Source of the DNA: Ostreiculturibacter nitratireducens | GTDB taxonomy: Bacteria > Pseudomonadota > Alphaproteobacteria > Rhodobacterales > Rhodobacteraceae | Length of the DNA stretch: 64,000 nucleotides | Reading direction: 5' to 3' | NCBI RefSeq assembly: GCF_032670585.1 | Contig: NZ_JAVQHL010000001.1 | Location: forward strand, 1,178,001-1,242,000 | In this document: positions 56,501-63,824 of the stretch, piece after piece | How positions within the stretch are numbered: position 1 is the first letter of the stretch | Layout: every line of letters begins with the position of its first letter | Notes under the pieces: model-generated | Databases searched by the model: none | What the model was told of the DNA's origin: nothing | Seen by the model: the letters and a program-made list of their open reading frames with translations, nothing else | Made by a program: the position numbers and the translations under genes

Positions 56501-56804
56501 GCCCGAGGTGGAGATCGACGAACCCGAGCCCGAGGCGGCAGCGCCGGACATTCCGACCCGCGCCTCGGTCGCGAAGCAGGCAACCGTAACGAACGCGATC
56601 AAGCTGAACCAGGTCAACCTCATCGGGGTATATGGCTCTTCTGCGAACCGGCGGGCGCTCGTGCGGCTCGGAAACGGGAAATTCGTGAAGGTCCAGATCG
56701 GCGACCGGCTGGACGGCGGCAAGGTCGTGGCCATTACCGATCGGCAGCTGAGCTATACGAAGGGCAGCCGGACGATAGTCCTCGAGATGCCGAAGGACGG
56801 ATGA
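53568..56804 (+). CDS. GspL/PilM-like to PilP/GspC-like fusion protein, function unknown
   Basis: A 1078-residue single-pass membrane protein. Residues 1 to about 145 (SHDGIGLLRRTGHGWVQVG, KLIIPNSQILYTEIEAPG, IRKALEGRTPYAVSDLVFDW) resemble the start of GspL/PilM-type cytoplasmic domains. Next is an acidic low-complexity stretch (about 160-470), with DEQ repeats at 54195-54227, then a basic segment, a membrane helix (LGLSLIAGLLFLMAAVALW, about 620-640), a Pro/Glu-rich periplasmic part and a C-terminal domain (1005-1078; LIGVYGSSANRRALVRLGN, GKFVKVQIGDRLDGG) like PilP/GspC HR domains. It would bridge cytoplasm and periplasm, but no secretion or pilus genes are adjacent. The domain likeness is by eye. 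Confidence 0.75.
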   Translation: MKPGFALNLSHDGIGLLRRTGHGWVQVGEVSLEDPKLGEKLSGLRDAAASLAPSGMATKLIIPNSQILYTEIEAPGPSAASRRGAIRKALEGRTPYAVSDLVFDWSGTGRVVQVAVVARVTLEEAETFAEQYGFAPVSFVAIPDDGTFRGEPFFGAASRSADHLPEGARLDRDQDPVRIVGHDEKEPEPTSAPPAAAAEDAEPPEERPSDEQDEQDEQDEPAVDAVASEVEEKVGSDRTEEIDVTEVQETDEAASEAAAAEPEASPPVTEAAEASALPEPVMDTSKLTDEAEAPEESSEATAGTISPEAEVEKPEPAAQSTEAVEKTEVPEQAEEAPEAEEEPAATLEPALEETSESAEPTETAEPVSEPEEVEEAPAASREETTSDVVQEAETPGTEAAGQETTPSADAEGPEKAPEAEAELAWHSRFQIGQITPERAAEISEADADEGAAAVEPPPAPAAAADGAGSPDIAFVSRRVGVPDAQTPDTEDGKAPAIGSATAEADGPKPKLGSAVKPGEPGFVVGGRVTGLPDAVRPGARKGDLPGAPGERDPVGKSAARQLRTWIEGRKRARAGTAAPVAAAKASKASSATKPGEAERPGVFGTPPAAKKRPAKSNRLGLSLIAGLLFLMAAVALWSSFFGAQDQAPIVVSEAPPETASAPPDLATPPQEAISEPAPPSMPEVASEPAATVDADTTVPDVAPLEEPLASAPADDTAPAVPGETARPEAEAPEAPLPATPVWIGAPEQPDKLAPGARTAIAPIPPDTGPAERQTTPLPESVNVAIGPSPAAPPFGTVTGPEGEDLVEPTPEGTLMPEGFALYAGQPDTVPPARPEAIEAAAQQTATEPDPLEGKRPRARPAGIAPEPPAEPAGTEDDAAAEQPSETVVAESTFAADPALAGKTPRSRPASVVAAAEAAQAAADRAAAEIEEASALAVASSRRPAVRPPNFTRAVDAAVAAAVAASQPEAEVTAAAAPAPEVEIDEPEPEAAAPDIPTRASVAKQATVTNAIKLNQVNLIGVYGSSANRRALVRLGNGKFVKVQIGDRLDGGKVVAITDRQLSYTKGSRTIVLEMPKDG
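54195..54227 (+). repeat. Nine-base tandem repeat inside the large fusion gene
   Basis: GACGAGCAG repeated three times plus a partial fourth copy, giving Asp-Glu-Gln repeats in the acidic low-complexity segment. Copy number here could vary between strains. Confidence 0.85.
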
Positions 56805-56927
56805 CCGGGAGACTTCCGCGCTTGAGCGGAAGCCTGGGCAAGCGGTGCAGGAAACTGCCCGAGAACTCGATGTGGTGGCGAACCGGCCTTGGCGCAGACG
56901 CGCATCAACCCGCTGTGTTCAGAGTGC

Positions 56928-57341
56928 TCATGTCCTGACGGCGTCGGCGTATGCCCTTCTGCGCAAAAGACCGACACCCAGCAGGAAGACAGCCAGAATG
57001 ATTTCCGGCCAGTTTTGCAGGAGGTAGCCAACCTCCCCCCTCAGTGGAGCATAGGCGGCGATTGGCGTGTAAAAGACCACAGCCGCCGAGGACCAGCAAA
57101 ACGGGCAGGACGCGCCCGCGTCACGCAGACGCATCGTGAGTATCAGCCATATAGACACGACGAAGAGGGAAAGCACCGGCAGGAAGACAACGGCACCGTC
57201 AAGGAGATTGCCGTAAATCATCAACGGAAGCAGGATGCCGAGCACCGCAAAGCCGCAGCCCATTCCGATGAGCCCGAAGAAATATTCCCGGCGATTCAGT
57301 GAACCTTCAGTCGGGCTGAACCGCGATTTGTTGTTCACCAT
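56928..57341 (-). CDS. DUF805-like small membrane protein
   Basis: A 137-residue protein with four membrane segments (FFGLIGMGCGFAVLGILLPL, AVVFLPVLSLFVVSIWLIL, SSAAVVFYTPIAAYA, WPEIILAVFLLGVGLL). NRREYFFGLIG and TMRLRDAGASCPFCW resemble the DUF805 pattern (GR-[RK]-EYW and R-L-R/H-D-x-G). Function of the family is not established. Base composition is lower in GC than in the neighbours and the flanking gaps are long, so it may be a recent or less conserved insertion. Confidence 0.65.
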   Translation of the reverse strand: MVNNKSRFSPTEGSLNRREYFFGLIGMGCGFAVLGILLPLMIYGNLLDGAVVFLPVLSLFVVSIWLILTMRLRDAGASCPFCWSSAAVVFYTPIAAYAPLRGEVGYLLQNWPEIILAVFLLGVGLLRRRAYADAVRT

Positions 57342-57585
57342 CCGTTGTCCGCCTCCTCATGGTCTGGAACAGTCCTGCTGACCGTCAACGATGGTTTTGG
57401 CTCGACGCACTCAAAGCCTAGAATGCGAACTGCCGAAGCATCAAGCCGAGCGTTTCAAGGCAAGCCTAACAGATGCGCCTGAGTTCCAAGCAGTAGCCTT
57501 TTTGCCGCAGTTCGTTCGCTGGCGCAGGAACAAGGGAATTGCCCGCATCCCCGCCATTTCCGGATTCAAGCCGGTTGATGAAAAC

Positions 57586-57612
57586 GGGCGCGCGGATGAA
57601 ATCCGCGCGCCC
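57586..57612 (-). terminator. Terminator of hppD (minus strand)
   Basis: Twelve-base stem GGGCGCGCGGAT (57586-57597) with ATCCGCGCGCCC (57601-57612), three-base loop GAA. Read on the minus strand the hairpin is followed by CG then TTTT (57581-57584), 25 bases after the hppD stop. Confidence 0.75.
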
Positions 57613-57636
57613 CCTCCTCCCTGCGGGACCGGCGGT

Positions 57637-58731
57637 TCAGCCCGCCTTGAGAACCCCGCGGTCAATCTGATCCTGCTCGATGGATTCGAAGAGCGCCCGG
57701 AAGTTCCCCTCGCCAAACCCGTCGTCGCCCTTTCTCTGGATGAATTCGAAGAAGATCGGCCCGATCACGGTCTTTGAGAATATCTGAAGCAGTATCTTCG
57801 TCTCGCCGCCGTCCACGACACCTTCGCCGTCGATCAGGATGCCGTGCCTGGCCATCCGGCCGATGGGTTCCTCATGGCCCTGAACGCGATCGTGGCTCAT
57901 CTCGTAATAGGCCATCGGCGGCTTCGGCATGAATTTGAGGCCGCGGTCCGCGATCGCGTCGGTGGCGGCGTAGATATCCTCAGTGCCGACCGCGATATGC
58001 TGGATGCCCTCGCCCTTGTAGCGTTTGAGGTATTCGACGATCTGGCCGGTCTCGCCCCGGTCCTCGTTGATCGGGATGCGGATCCGGCCGCAGGGCGAGG
58101 TCAGAGCTCGACTGTAGAGGCCGGTATACTTCCCCTCGATGTCGAAGAAACGGATCTGCTTGAAGCCGAAGATGTTCCCGTAGAAACGGAACCACACGTC
58201 CATGTTGCCCTTGTGGACGTTGTGGGTGAGGTGATCGAGGTAATAGAAGCCGACCCCCTCGGGTTTCGGCTTGGCAACCCAGTCGAATTCCGCGTCATAA
58301 GGATTTTCGTCGCCGTACTTGTCGACGAAGTAGATGAGCGATCCGCCGATCCCGACGATGGCCGGCACGTCCAGCGCCTTGTCGTCCGCACCATAGGGCT
58401 TTGCACCCTTGGCTATGGCGTGTTCGTAGGCATGCTGCGCGTCCACGACGCGCCACCCCATCGACGGCGCGCAGGGCCCGTGTTCCTCCACGAAACGCGT
58501 GGCCTGGCTGCCGGGTTCGGCGTTCAGGATGTAGGTGATGTCGCCCTGCTGCCAGAGTTCGATAGCCTTGGACTTGTGGCGGGCGGTCAACTGGTAGCCC
58601 ATCATGCGGAACAGATCGCGCAGCTTTTCGGGCTCGGGATGGGCGAATTCGACGAATTCGAAGCCGTCGGTTCCAACCGGGTTGGCGGCGGAAATCACAG
58701 ATTTCGGTGCGGAATGGGGAAATGGACCCAT
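57637..58731 (-). CDS. hppD: 4-Hydroxyphenylpyruvate dioxygenase
   Basis: A 364-residue Fe(II) enzyme that converts 4-hydroxyphenylpyruvate to homogentisate in tyrosine breakdown. The metal ligands are seen in LDHLTHNV (about residue 165), GIQHIAVGTEDI (about 245) and FEFIQRKGDDGFGEGNF (about 328), the last being diagnostic. Start ATG 58731. A divergent Lrp/AsnC-type regulator lies 118 bases away and probably controls it. Confidence 0.97.
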   Translation of the reverse strand: MGPFPHSAPKSVISAANPVGTDGFEFVEFAHPEPEKLRDLFRMMGYQLTARHKSKAIELWQQGDITYILNAEPGSQATRFVEEHGPCAPSMGWRVVDAQHAYEHAIAKGAKPYGADDKALDVPAIVGIGGSLIYFVDKYGDENPYDAEFDWVAKPKPEGVGFYYLDHLTHNVHKGNMDVWFRFYGNIFGFKQIRFFDIEGKYTGLYSRALTSPCGRIRIPINEDRGETGQIVEYLKRYKGEGIQHIAVGTEDIYAATDAIADRGLKFMPKPPMAYYEMSHDRVQGHEEPIGRMARHGILIDGEGVVDGGETKILLQIFSKTVIGPIFFEFIQRKGDDGFGEGNFRALFESIEQDQIDRGVLKAG

Positions 58732-58768
58732 GGCAAATCACTCCTGTTCGCGGTGACGGGAGTGTAAC

Positions 58769-58792
58769 GCGCGCATCATGCGGGCTGCGCGC
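58769..58792. promoter_or_regulatory. Inverted repeat between hppD and the Lrp-type gene (candidate operator)
   Basis: GCGCGCA (58769-58775) and TGCGCGC (58786-58792) with a ten-base spacer, midway between the two divergent starts. It would suit a dimeric Lrp/AsnC-type regulator, but such GC palindromes are common by chance in this genome. Confidence 0.35.
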
Positions 58793-58849
58793 AAAGATCA
58801 CGAGAAGTTTGCGGTACAGCGCGCGTTTTCCGCGCTATGATCCGAAATC

Positions 58850-59323
58850 ATGCAACATGACCGCATATCTCTGGATGAAGTCGACTCGCGCCTGCTTGCC
58901 GCGCTGCAAAAGAATGCACACCTGACGGCGCAGGAACTTGGCGAGATGCTGAACCTTTCGGCCAGCCAGGCCGGCCGGCGCCGGCAGCGGCTCGAGGCCG
59001 AAGGGCTGATCACCGGATATTCCGCGCGGCTCGACCCCGGGCGGCTTGGCCTGTCGGTGCAGGCCTTCGTGCAGGTGCAGATGGCCCGGCACGGCGCGGA
59101 GACCGCTACCACTTTCGCCCGGCTCGTCGCGTCCCAGCCGGAGATCGTGTCGGCCTGGACGTTGACGGGGGAGGCGGATTACCTCCTCAGGGTCTATTGC
59201 GCAGACCTCGCCGCGCTGAATAGACTTATTCATCAGGTTCTCCTGGCGCATCCCTCCGTCACACGGGTGCAAAGCCAGATCGTTATGGACCAGTTCAAGC
59301 CGGACGCCCCCCTGCCCGTCTAA
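58850..59323 (+). CDS. Lrp/AsnC-family transcriptional regulator
   Basis: A 157-residue protein with an N-terminal winged helix (LDEVDSRLLAALQKNAHLTA, LGEMLNLSASQAGRRRQRLE) and a C-terminal RAM ligand-binding domain (VQAFVQVQMARHG, EIVSAWTLTGEADYLLRVYC). Being divergent from hppD suggests it senses tyrosine, phenylalanine or a related ligand and controls hppD. Start ATG 58850. The antiporter gene follows 8 bases later. Confidence 0.93.
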   Translation: MQHDRISLDEVDSRLLAALQKNAHLTAQELGEMLNLSASQAGRRRQRLEAEGLITGYSARLDPGRLGLSVQAFVQVQMARHGAETATTFARLVASQPEIVSAWTLTGEADYLLRVYCADLAALNRLIHQVLLAHPSVTRVQSQIVMDQFKPDAPLPV

Positions 59324-59331
59324 GGAGAAAC

Positions 59332-61197
59332 ATGGACGCCTTCCTGTTCCAGGCCACGCTCTACCTGATCGCGATGGTCGTCGCGGTGCCGATCGCGTCC
59401 CGGCTGGGGCTCGGTTCGGTGCTCGGCTACCTGCTCGCCGGCATCGTCATCGGGCAGTTCATAGATCACTCCGCCGACGAAATGGAGGAACTCCGGCATT
59501 TCGCCGAGTTCGGCGTGGTCATGATGTTGTTCCTCATCGGCCTGGAGCTTGAGCCGCGAACGCTTTGGGCGATGCGCGACAAGCTTCTGGGCCTTGGCGG
59601 ACTGCAAATCCTCGCGACCGGGCTTCTTGTCACGCTGGGCGCGATGGCGCTTGGCCAGGACTGGCGCGTGGCGCTGACGCTCGGCGCTATCCTGGCACTG
59701 TCCTCGACGGCGATCGTGCTTCAGACGCTGTCGGAGAAGCGGCTGATGCAGACCGCGGGCGGGCGGTCGACATTCGCGGTTCTCCTGACCCAGGACGTCG
59801 CGGTCATCCCGTTCCTCGCCCTCCTGCCGCTTTTGGCCCTGCCCGGCGCCCGGGCCCTTGCGGAAGCCGAGGCAGGCCACAGCGCGCTGAGCCTTATCGA
59901 GGGACTTCCGGGCTGGGGCGTGACGCTGGTCACGCTCGGCGCCGTGGCGGCGGTCGTTCTGGGCGGGCATTACCTGATCCGGCCGCTCTTCGCCTTCGTC
60001 CACACCGCGCGGCTTCGCGAGATCAACACCGCGTTAGCGCTTCTCATCGTCGTGGGGATCGCCCTCCTGATGCTCATGGTGGGCCTGTCACCGGCGCTCG
60101 GGACATTCCTCGCCGGCGTCGTGCTGGCGAACTCGGAATTCAAGCACGAACTCGAAAGCGACATCGCTCCGTTCAAGGGGCTGCTCCTCGGCCTGTTCTT
60201 CATCACGGTGGGCGCGGGGATCGATTTCGGCGTCCTGTTCGGCAAGCCGCTGACGATCCTCGGCCTGACCGTCGCGTTGATGGCAACGAAGGGCCTCGTG
60301 CTCTACGTCCTCGGCTGGCTCTTCGGGCTTCGCGGGAAGAACCGCTGGCTCTTCACCCTTGGCCTCGCGCAGGCCGGCGAATTCGGCTTCGTCCTGGTGT
60401 CCTTCACGCTCGGACAGCGCATCCTGACGGAATCGCTTGCGCAGACCGTTCTCCTCGTCATCGCGCTGTCGATGCTGCTGACGCCATTGTTCTTCATTCT
60501 CCACGACTGGCTCGCGGCACGACTGAAGGAGGAGAGCGAAGCGCCGGCGGCGGACGAGATTGACGACCAGCAGCCCGTGATCATCGCGGGCGTGGGGCGC
60601 TTCGGGCAGGTGGTGAACCGGATGGTCACCATGTCGGGCTTCAAGACCACCGTTCTCGACCACAGCCTCGAGACGATCCAACTGATGCGGAAATTCGGCT
60701 TCAAGGGCTATTATGGCGACCCGACACGGCCGGAGCTTCTGGCGGCGGCGGGGCTCGACAAGGCGCGCGTGCTGGTCGCGTGCCTCGACGATGCCGAGGC
60801 GACGACGCGGCTCGTTCGCTATGCGCGGCGGCTGCGGCCGGACTTGCACATCGTCGCCCGCGCCCGTGACCGGACGCATGTGTATGAACTCTATCAGGCC
60901 GGAGCCAACGACATCGTGCGGGAGCTTTTCGATTCCTCGCTGCGGGTCGCGCGCTACGTGCTGGAAAATGTGGGCCTGTCTGAATTCGAGGCGGCCGAGT
61001 TGGAGAAAATCTTCTTCAAGCTCGACCGCGCATCCGTGCGGGATCTCGCCAAGCTCTGGAAGCCGGGCGTCCCGGGCGCGGAGAACCCGGAATACATCGC
61101 CCGCGCGAAGGAACTCGACCACGAACTCGAGACCGCGCTCATGGCGCGCTTCGCCACCGAGCCGGACGAACCATCGCCGGACCAGCCGGTGAAATAG
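59332..61197 (+). CDS. CPA2 monovalent cation:proton antiporter with TrkA-N domain (KefB/KefC-like)
   Basis: A 621-residue protein: about twelve membrane helices (ASRLGLGSVLGYLLAGIVIG, LIGLELEPRTLWAMRDKLLG, ALSSTAIVLQTLSEKRLM, LTQDVAVIPFLALLP) and a cytosolic RCK/TrkA-N domain from about residue 418 (VIIAGVGRFGQVVNRMV, GYYGDPTRPELLAAAGLDKA). Such proteins export K in exchange for H and are gated by glutathione adducts or nucleotides. Start ATG 59332 follows AAGGAGAAA. It lies 8 bases after the Lrp-type gene, so the two may be co-transcribed. Confidence 0.93.
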   Translation: MDAFLFQATLYLIAMVVAVPIASRLGLGSVLGYLLAGIVIGQFIDHSADEMEELRHFAEFGVVMMLFLIGLELEPRTLWAMRDKLLGLGGLQILATGLLVTLGAMALGQDWRVALTLGAILALSSTAIVLQTLSEKRLMQTAGGRSTFAVLLTQDVAVIPFLALLPLLALPGARALAEAEAGHSALSLIEGLPGWGVTLVTLGAVAAVVLGGHYLIRPLFAFVHTARLREINTALALLIVVGIALLMLMVGLSPALGTFLAGVVLANSEFKHELESDIAPFKGLLLGLFFITVGAGIDFGVLFGKPLTILGLTVALMATKGLVLYVLGWLFGLRGKNRWLFTLGLAQAGEFGFVLVSFTLGQRILTESLAQTVLLVIALSMLLTPLFFILHDWLAARLKEESEAPAADEIDDQQPVIIAGVGRFGQVVNRMVTMSGFKTTVLDHSLETIQLMRKFGFKGYYGDPTRPELLAAAGLDKARVLVACLDDAEATTRLVRYARRLRPDLHIVARARDRTHVYELYQAGANDIVRELFDSSLRVARYVLENVGLSEFEAAELEKIFFKLDRASVRDLAKLWKPGVPGAENPEYIARAKELDHELETALMARFATEPDEPSPDQPVK

Positions 61198-61297
61198 CCG
61201 CCCTGCCGCATGCCTGCGGCGTTTTGCGGGCCTTCGCTATCCGCACCCGATGCCCTAGTGTCCGGCCGAAAGACGGTTCGAGCCGGGAGTGCATTGC

Positions 61298-62131
61298 GTG
61301 ACTGACGTCGTCCGATACCGCGTGACGGGCATGGACTGCGCGTCCTGCGCCGCGAAGATCGAGCGTGCCGTGCGTTCCGCCGGCGTCGACGACCTGAGCG
61401 TCTCGACCGCCTCGCAGATCCTGACGCTGAACGTCGCGCGCTCGGACAAAAGGCTGTCTGGAGTGGAGGCCGCCGTGAGCAAGGCCGGCTATCACCTGAC
61501 ACCGATCGAGCCCGAATCCGGATCGGCGGAAACCATGCGGCCGACCCACATGACCGCCGGATACCGTTGGGCACTGTGGATCGTGATCGGCCTGAACGTT
61601 GGGTACGGACTGATCGAGATGATCGGCGGGTTCTTGGCGGGTTCGCAGGCCCTGAAGGCCGACGCTCTGGATTTCCTCGGCGACGGGCTGATCACGCTGT
61701 TCGGCGTTCTCGCCATCGGCTGGAGCCTTGCCTGGCGCGCGCGTTCCGCGCTTGTCCAGGGCGTCTTCCTCGGTGGACTAGGCATGGGCGTGATCGGCAG
61801 CACGATCTACCGTGTCTTCACCGCGCAACAAATCGAGGCGGGCCTGATGGGCACCCTCGCCTTCGTGGCCCTCGCCGTGAACGTGGCCGCGGCTCTCGTG
61901 CTGATTCCGCACCGGGCGGGCGACGCCAATGTGCGGGCCGTCTGGCTGTTCTCGCGGAACGATGCGCTCGGCAACATCGCGGTCGTCCTTGCGGCGGGAC
62001 TGGTTGCATGGTCCGGCTCTTCCTGGCCGGACCTCGCCGTCGCCTTCGCGATCGCCGGGTTGTTCCTGCATTCTTCGTGGGTCATCGTGCGCGACGCCCT
62101 GAACGACATGCGGGCACCTACGGACAACTGA
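61298..62131 (+). CDS. Cation transporter: HMA metal-binding domain fused to a CDF domain
   Basis: A 277-residue fusion. An N-terminal heavy-metal-associated domain carries GMDCASCAAKIE (Cys14, Cys17). The rest is a cation diffusion facilitator with about six membrane helices. The helix 2 metal pair is Asp-x3-Asp in ALDFLGDG, but in helix 5 the usual His-x3-Asp is replaced by FSRNDALGN, which lacks the His, so metal specificity may differ from Zn exporters. The GTG at 61298 with GGGAG upstream is chosen; the GTG at 61289 is an alternative. Confidence 0.9.
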   Translation: MTDVVRYRVTGMDCASCAAKIERAVRSAGVDDLSVSTASQILTLNVARSDKRLSGVEAAVSKAGYHLTPIEPESGSAETMRPTHMTAGYRWALWIVIGLNVGYGLIEMIGGFLAGSQALKADALDFLGDGLITLFGVLAIGWSLAWRARSALVQGVFLGGLGMGVIGSTIYRVFTAQQIEAGLMGTLAFVALAVNVAAALVLIPHRAGDANVRAVWLFSRNDALGNIAVVLAAGLVAWSGSSWPDLAVAFAIAGLFLHSSWVIVRDALNDMRAPTDN

Positions 62132-62184
62132 CCGTTGCTGCCAATGCGCGGGGCCAGACGTCCAAGGAAACCGCCGCGACAAGG

Positions 62185-62217
62185 AAAAGGCCGCGGACGA
62201 AACCACGGCCTTTTATT
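62185..62217. terminator. Terminator between the cation transporter and carD
   Basis: Nine-base stem AAAAGGCCG (62185-62193) with CGGCCTTTT (62206-62214) plus an inner GG/CC pair, followed by ATT. A and T flanks make it usable from both convergent genes. Confidence 0.75.
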
Positions 62218-62235
62218 ACTTCTGGATGCTGAGCC

Positions 62236-62745
62236 TCAGGCCGCGCGGGACAGAAGGACGTCGTCCACCTTCTTCTGCGCGCCCGCCTCGTCCGTGCCCG
62301 AAACGGCCGCGACTTCGCGGGTCAGGCGCTCGAGAGCGGCTTCGTAGAGCTGACGCTCCGAATAGGACTGTTCGCGCTGATCGTCGGCGCGGTGCAGGTC
62401 GCGCACCACTTCCGCGATCGAAAGAAGATCGCCCGAGTTGATCTTCTGTTCGTATTCCTGGGCGCGGCGCGACCACATGGCGCGCTTCACCTTGGCCTTG
62501 CCCTTGAGCGTCTCGAGCGCCTTCGACACGATGTCGGGCGAAGAGAGCGAACGCATACCGATTTCGGCCGCCTTATGCGTGGGCACGCGCAACGTCATCT
62601 TGTCCTTCTCGAAGGAGATGACGAACAGTTCGAGCTTGTGTCCGGCGATCTCCTGCTCCTCGATCGACATGATCTTGCCGACGCCATGAGCCGGATAGAC
62701 CACGAAATCGTTGGGACGGAAATCGGTCTTCTTGGACTTGGTCAT
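62236..62745 (-). CDS. carD: CarD-family transcriptional regulator
   Basis: A 169-residue protein with an N-terminal RNA-polymerase-interaction domain (FRPNDFVVYPAHGVGKIMSIEEQ) and a C-terminal helical DNA-binding part (RAMWSRRAQEYEQKINSGD, EVVRDLHRADDQREQSYSERQ). CarD binds RNAP beta and stabilises open complexes at housekeeping promoters. Start ATG 62745 follows GAGGAAGGA. It is preceded by a 306-base gap after fdxA. Confidence 0.95.
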   Translation of the reverse strand: MTKSKKTDFRPNDFVVYPAHGVGKIMSIEEQEIAGHKLELFVISFEKDKMTLRVPTHKAAEIGMRSLSSPDIVSKALETLKGKAKVKRAMWSRRAQEYEQKINSGDLLSIAEVVRDLHRADDQREQSYSERQLYEAALERLTREVAAVSGTDEAGAQKKVDDVLLSRAA

Positions 62746-63051
62746 ATGGTTCCTTCCTCGCAGGTCAACCCGGCTGTCAGCGTCACAGACTCCACCGGAG
62801 AGTTCTTCACTCCGGAGGCAAGGGTGATTTGGCGCTGATTTTTCCCCCCGCGGCCGAGTGGTGCAGCAGGTGGTGTCGAGTCCTCAGATTCCTTTGCAGC
62901 AATATATAGCAGAAAATGGCCCTGTTTCAAAGGGCGGCCGGCCTGGATGGCGCTTGCCAAGATTCCTTGGCCGGACTGGGAGGATTCCGCCGGACGGAAG
63001 CTCCCGTCGACCGGGATAGGGGCCGAATCAGCGCGGATCGCGCGGACGCGG
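62746..63051. other. Intergenic region upstream of carD
   Basis: About 306 bases between carD and the fdxA stop, on the minus strand. A weak dyad CCGGAG-9-CTCCGG lies at 62795-62815, in what would be the carD leader. I saw no ORF or RNA gene and no clear promoter. Confidence 0.5.
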
Positions 63052-63390
63052 TCAGTCGCCCTGACCGGGTTTCTCGCTGAAGTATTTTTCCATCTTGCCG
63101 GCCTCTCCGTCGCGTTCCTCCGCCTCGGGCAGCGGGTCGCGCTTCTGGGTGATGACGGGCCAGAGTTCGGAATATTTCCGGTTGAACTCCACCCATTTCT
63201 CCATGTCGGGCTCGGTGTCGGGCCGGATCGCGTCGGCGGGGCATTCAGGTTCGCAAACGCCGCAGTCGATGCATTCGTCCGGATGGATCACGAGGAAGTT
63301 CTCACCCTCGTAGAAACAGTCCACGGGGCAGACCTCGACGCAGTCGGTGTATTTGCAGGCAATGCAGTTTTCCGTGACGACGTAGGTCAT
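63052..63390 (-). CDS. fdxA: Seven-iron ferredoxin FdxA
   Basis: A 112-residue electron carrier with an N-terminal cluster motif pair NCIACKYTDCVEVCPVDCF and ECIDCGVCEPECP, typical of [3Fe-4S][4Fe-4S] ferredoxins, and a C-terminal helix region (WVEFNRKYSELWPVITQK). Start ATG 63390. It lies between the S4-protein gene and carD on the same strand, an order often seen in Rhodobacterales. Confidence 0.97.
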   Translation of the reverse strand: MTYVVTENCIACKYTDCVEVCPVDCFYEGENFLVIHPDECIDCGVCEPECPADAIRPDTEPDMEKWVEFNRKYSELWPVITQKRDPLPEAEERDGEAGKMEKYFSEKPGQGD

Positions 63391-63497
63391 TCTGGCACCA
63401 GGGACGAGGTTGCTTTCGCCGCTACCTAGCTTCTGTGCCCCGGGCGATCAAGACGAAGACGTCGGGAAAGTCCGCGCTGATTGCCGCAAGGCCGATA

Positions 63498-63821
63498 TCA
63501 GGGCGACGGTTCCGTTTCCGGCGGCGCGTCCGGAACCGGCGTTCCTTGCGGAGAGTCCAGATCGACATAGAGCGTCTGCGCCTCGCTCGCCGGGCCGCGA
63601 CGGTCGCCCGGGGCGACCACACGCACGAGGCGGATGCGCCCGCCCTGCGGGAAAGTCAGCGTGTCGCCGGGGCCGACGGGCTGGGCGGGCTTGGCCACCC
63701 GCCGCCCGTTCACGCGGACCTTGCCAGAGGATACGACCTCGGCCGCGAGCCCGCGCGACTTGAAGAAGCGCGCGTGCCACAGCCATTTGTCGAGCCGAAT
63801 CCGGTCCTCAGCTTCCGCCAA
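63498..63821 (-). CDS. S4-domain RNA-binding protein (Hsp15-like)
   Basis: A 107-residue protein with an S4 domain: RLDKWLWHARFFKSRGLAAEVVSSGKVRVNGRRVAK, then PVGPGDTLTFPQGGRIRLVRVV, typical of HslR/Hsp15-like proteins that bind ribosomes with stalled nascent chains. The C-terminus is Pro-rich. The start is a TTG at 63821, 3 bases after the upstream helicase stop, and is only moderately sure because no strong SD is seen. Confidence 0.85.
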   Translation of the reverse strand: MAEAEDRIRLDKWLWHARFFKSRGLAAEVVSSGKVRVNGRRVAKPAQPVGPGDTLTFPQGGRIRLVRVVAPGDRRGPASEAQTLYVDLDSPQGTPVPDAPPETEPSP

Positions 63822-63824
63822 GGC

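Noticed and set aside
62795..62815. Dyad CCGGAG-CTCCGG in the carD leader
   Set aside because: Arms are only six bases with a nine-base spacer; chance occurrence cannot be excluded.
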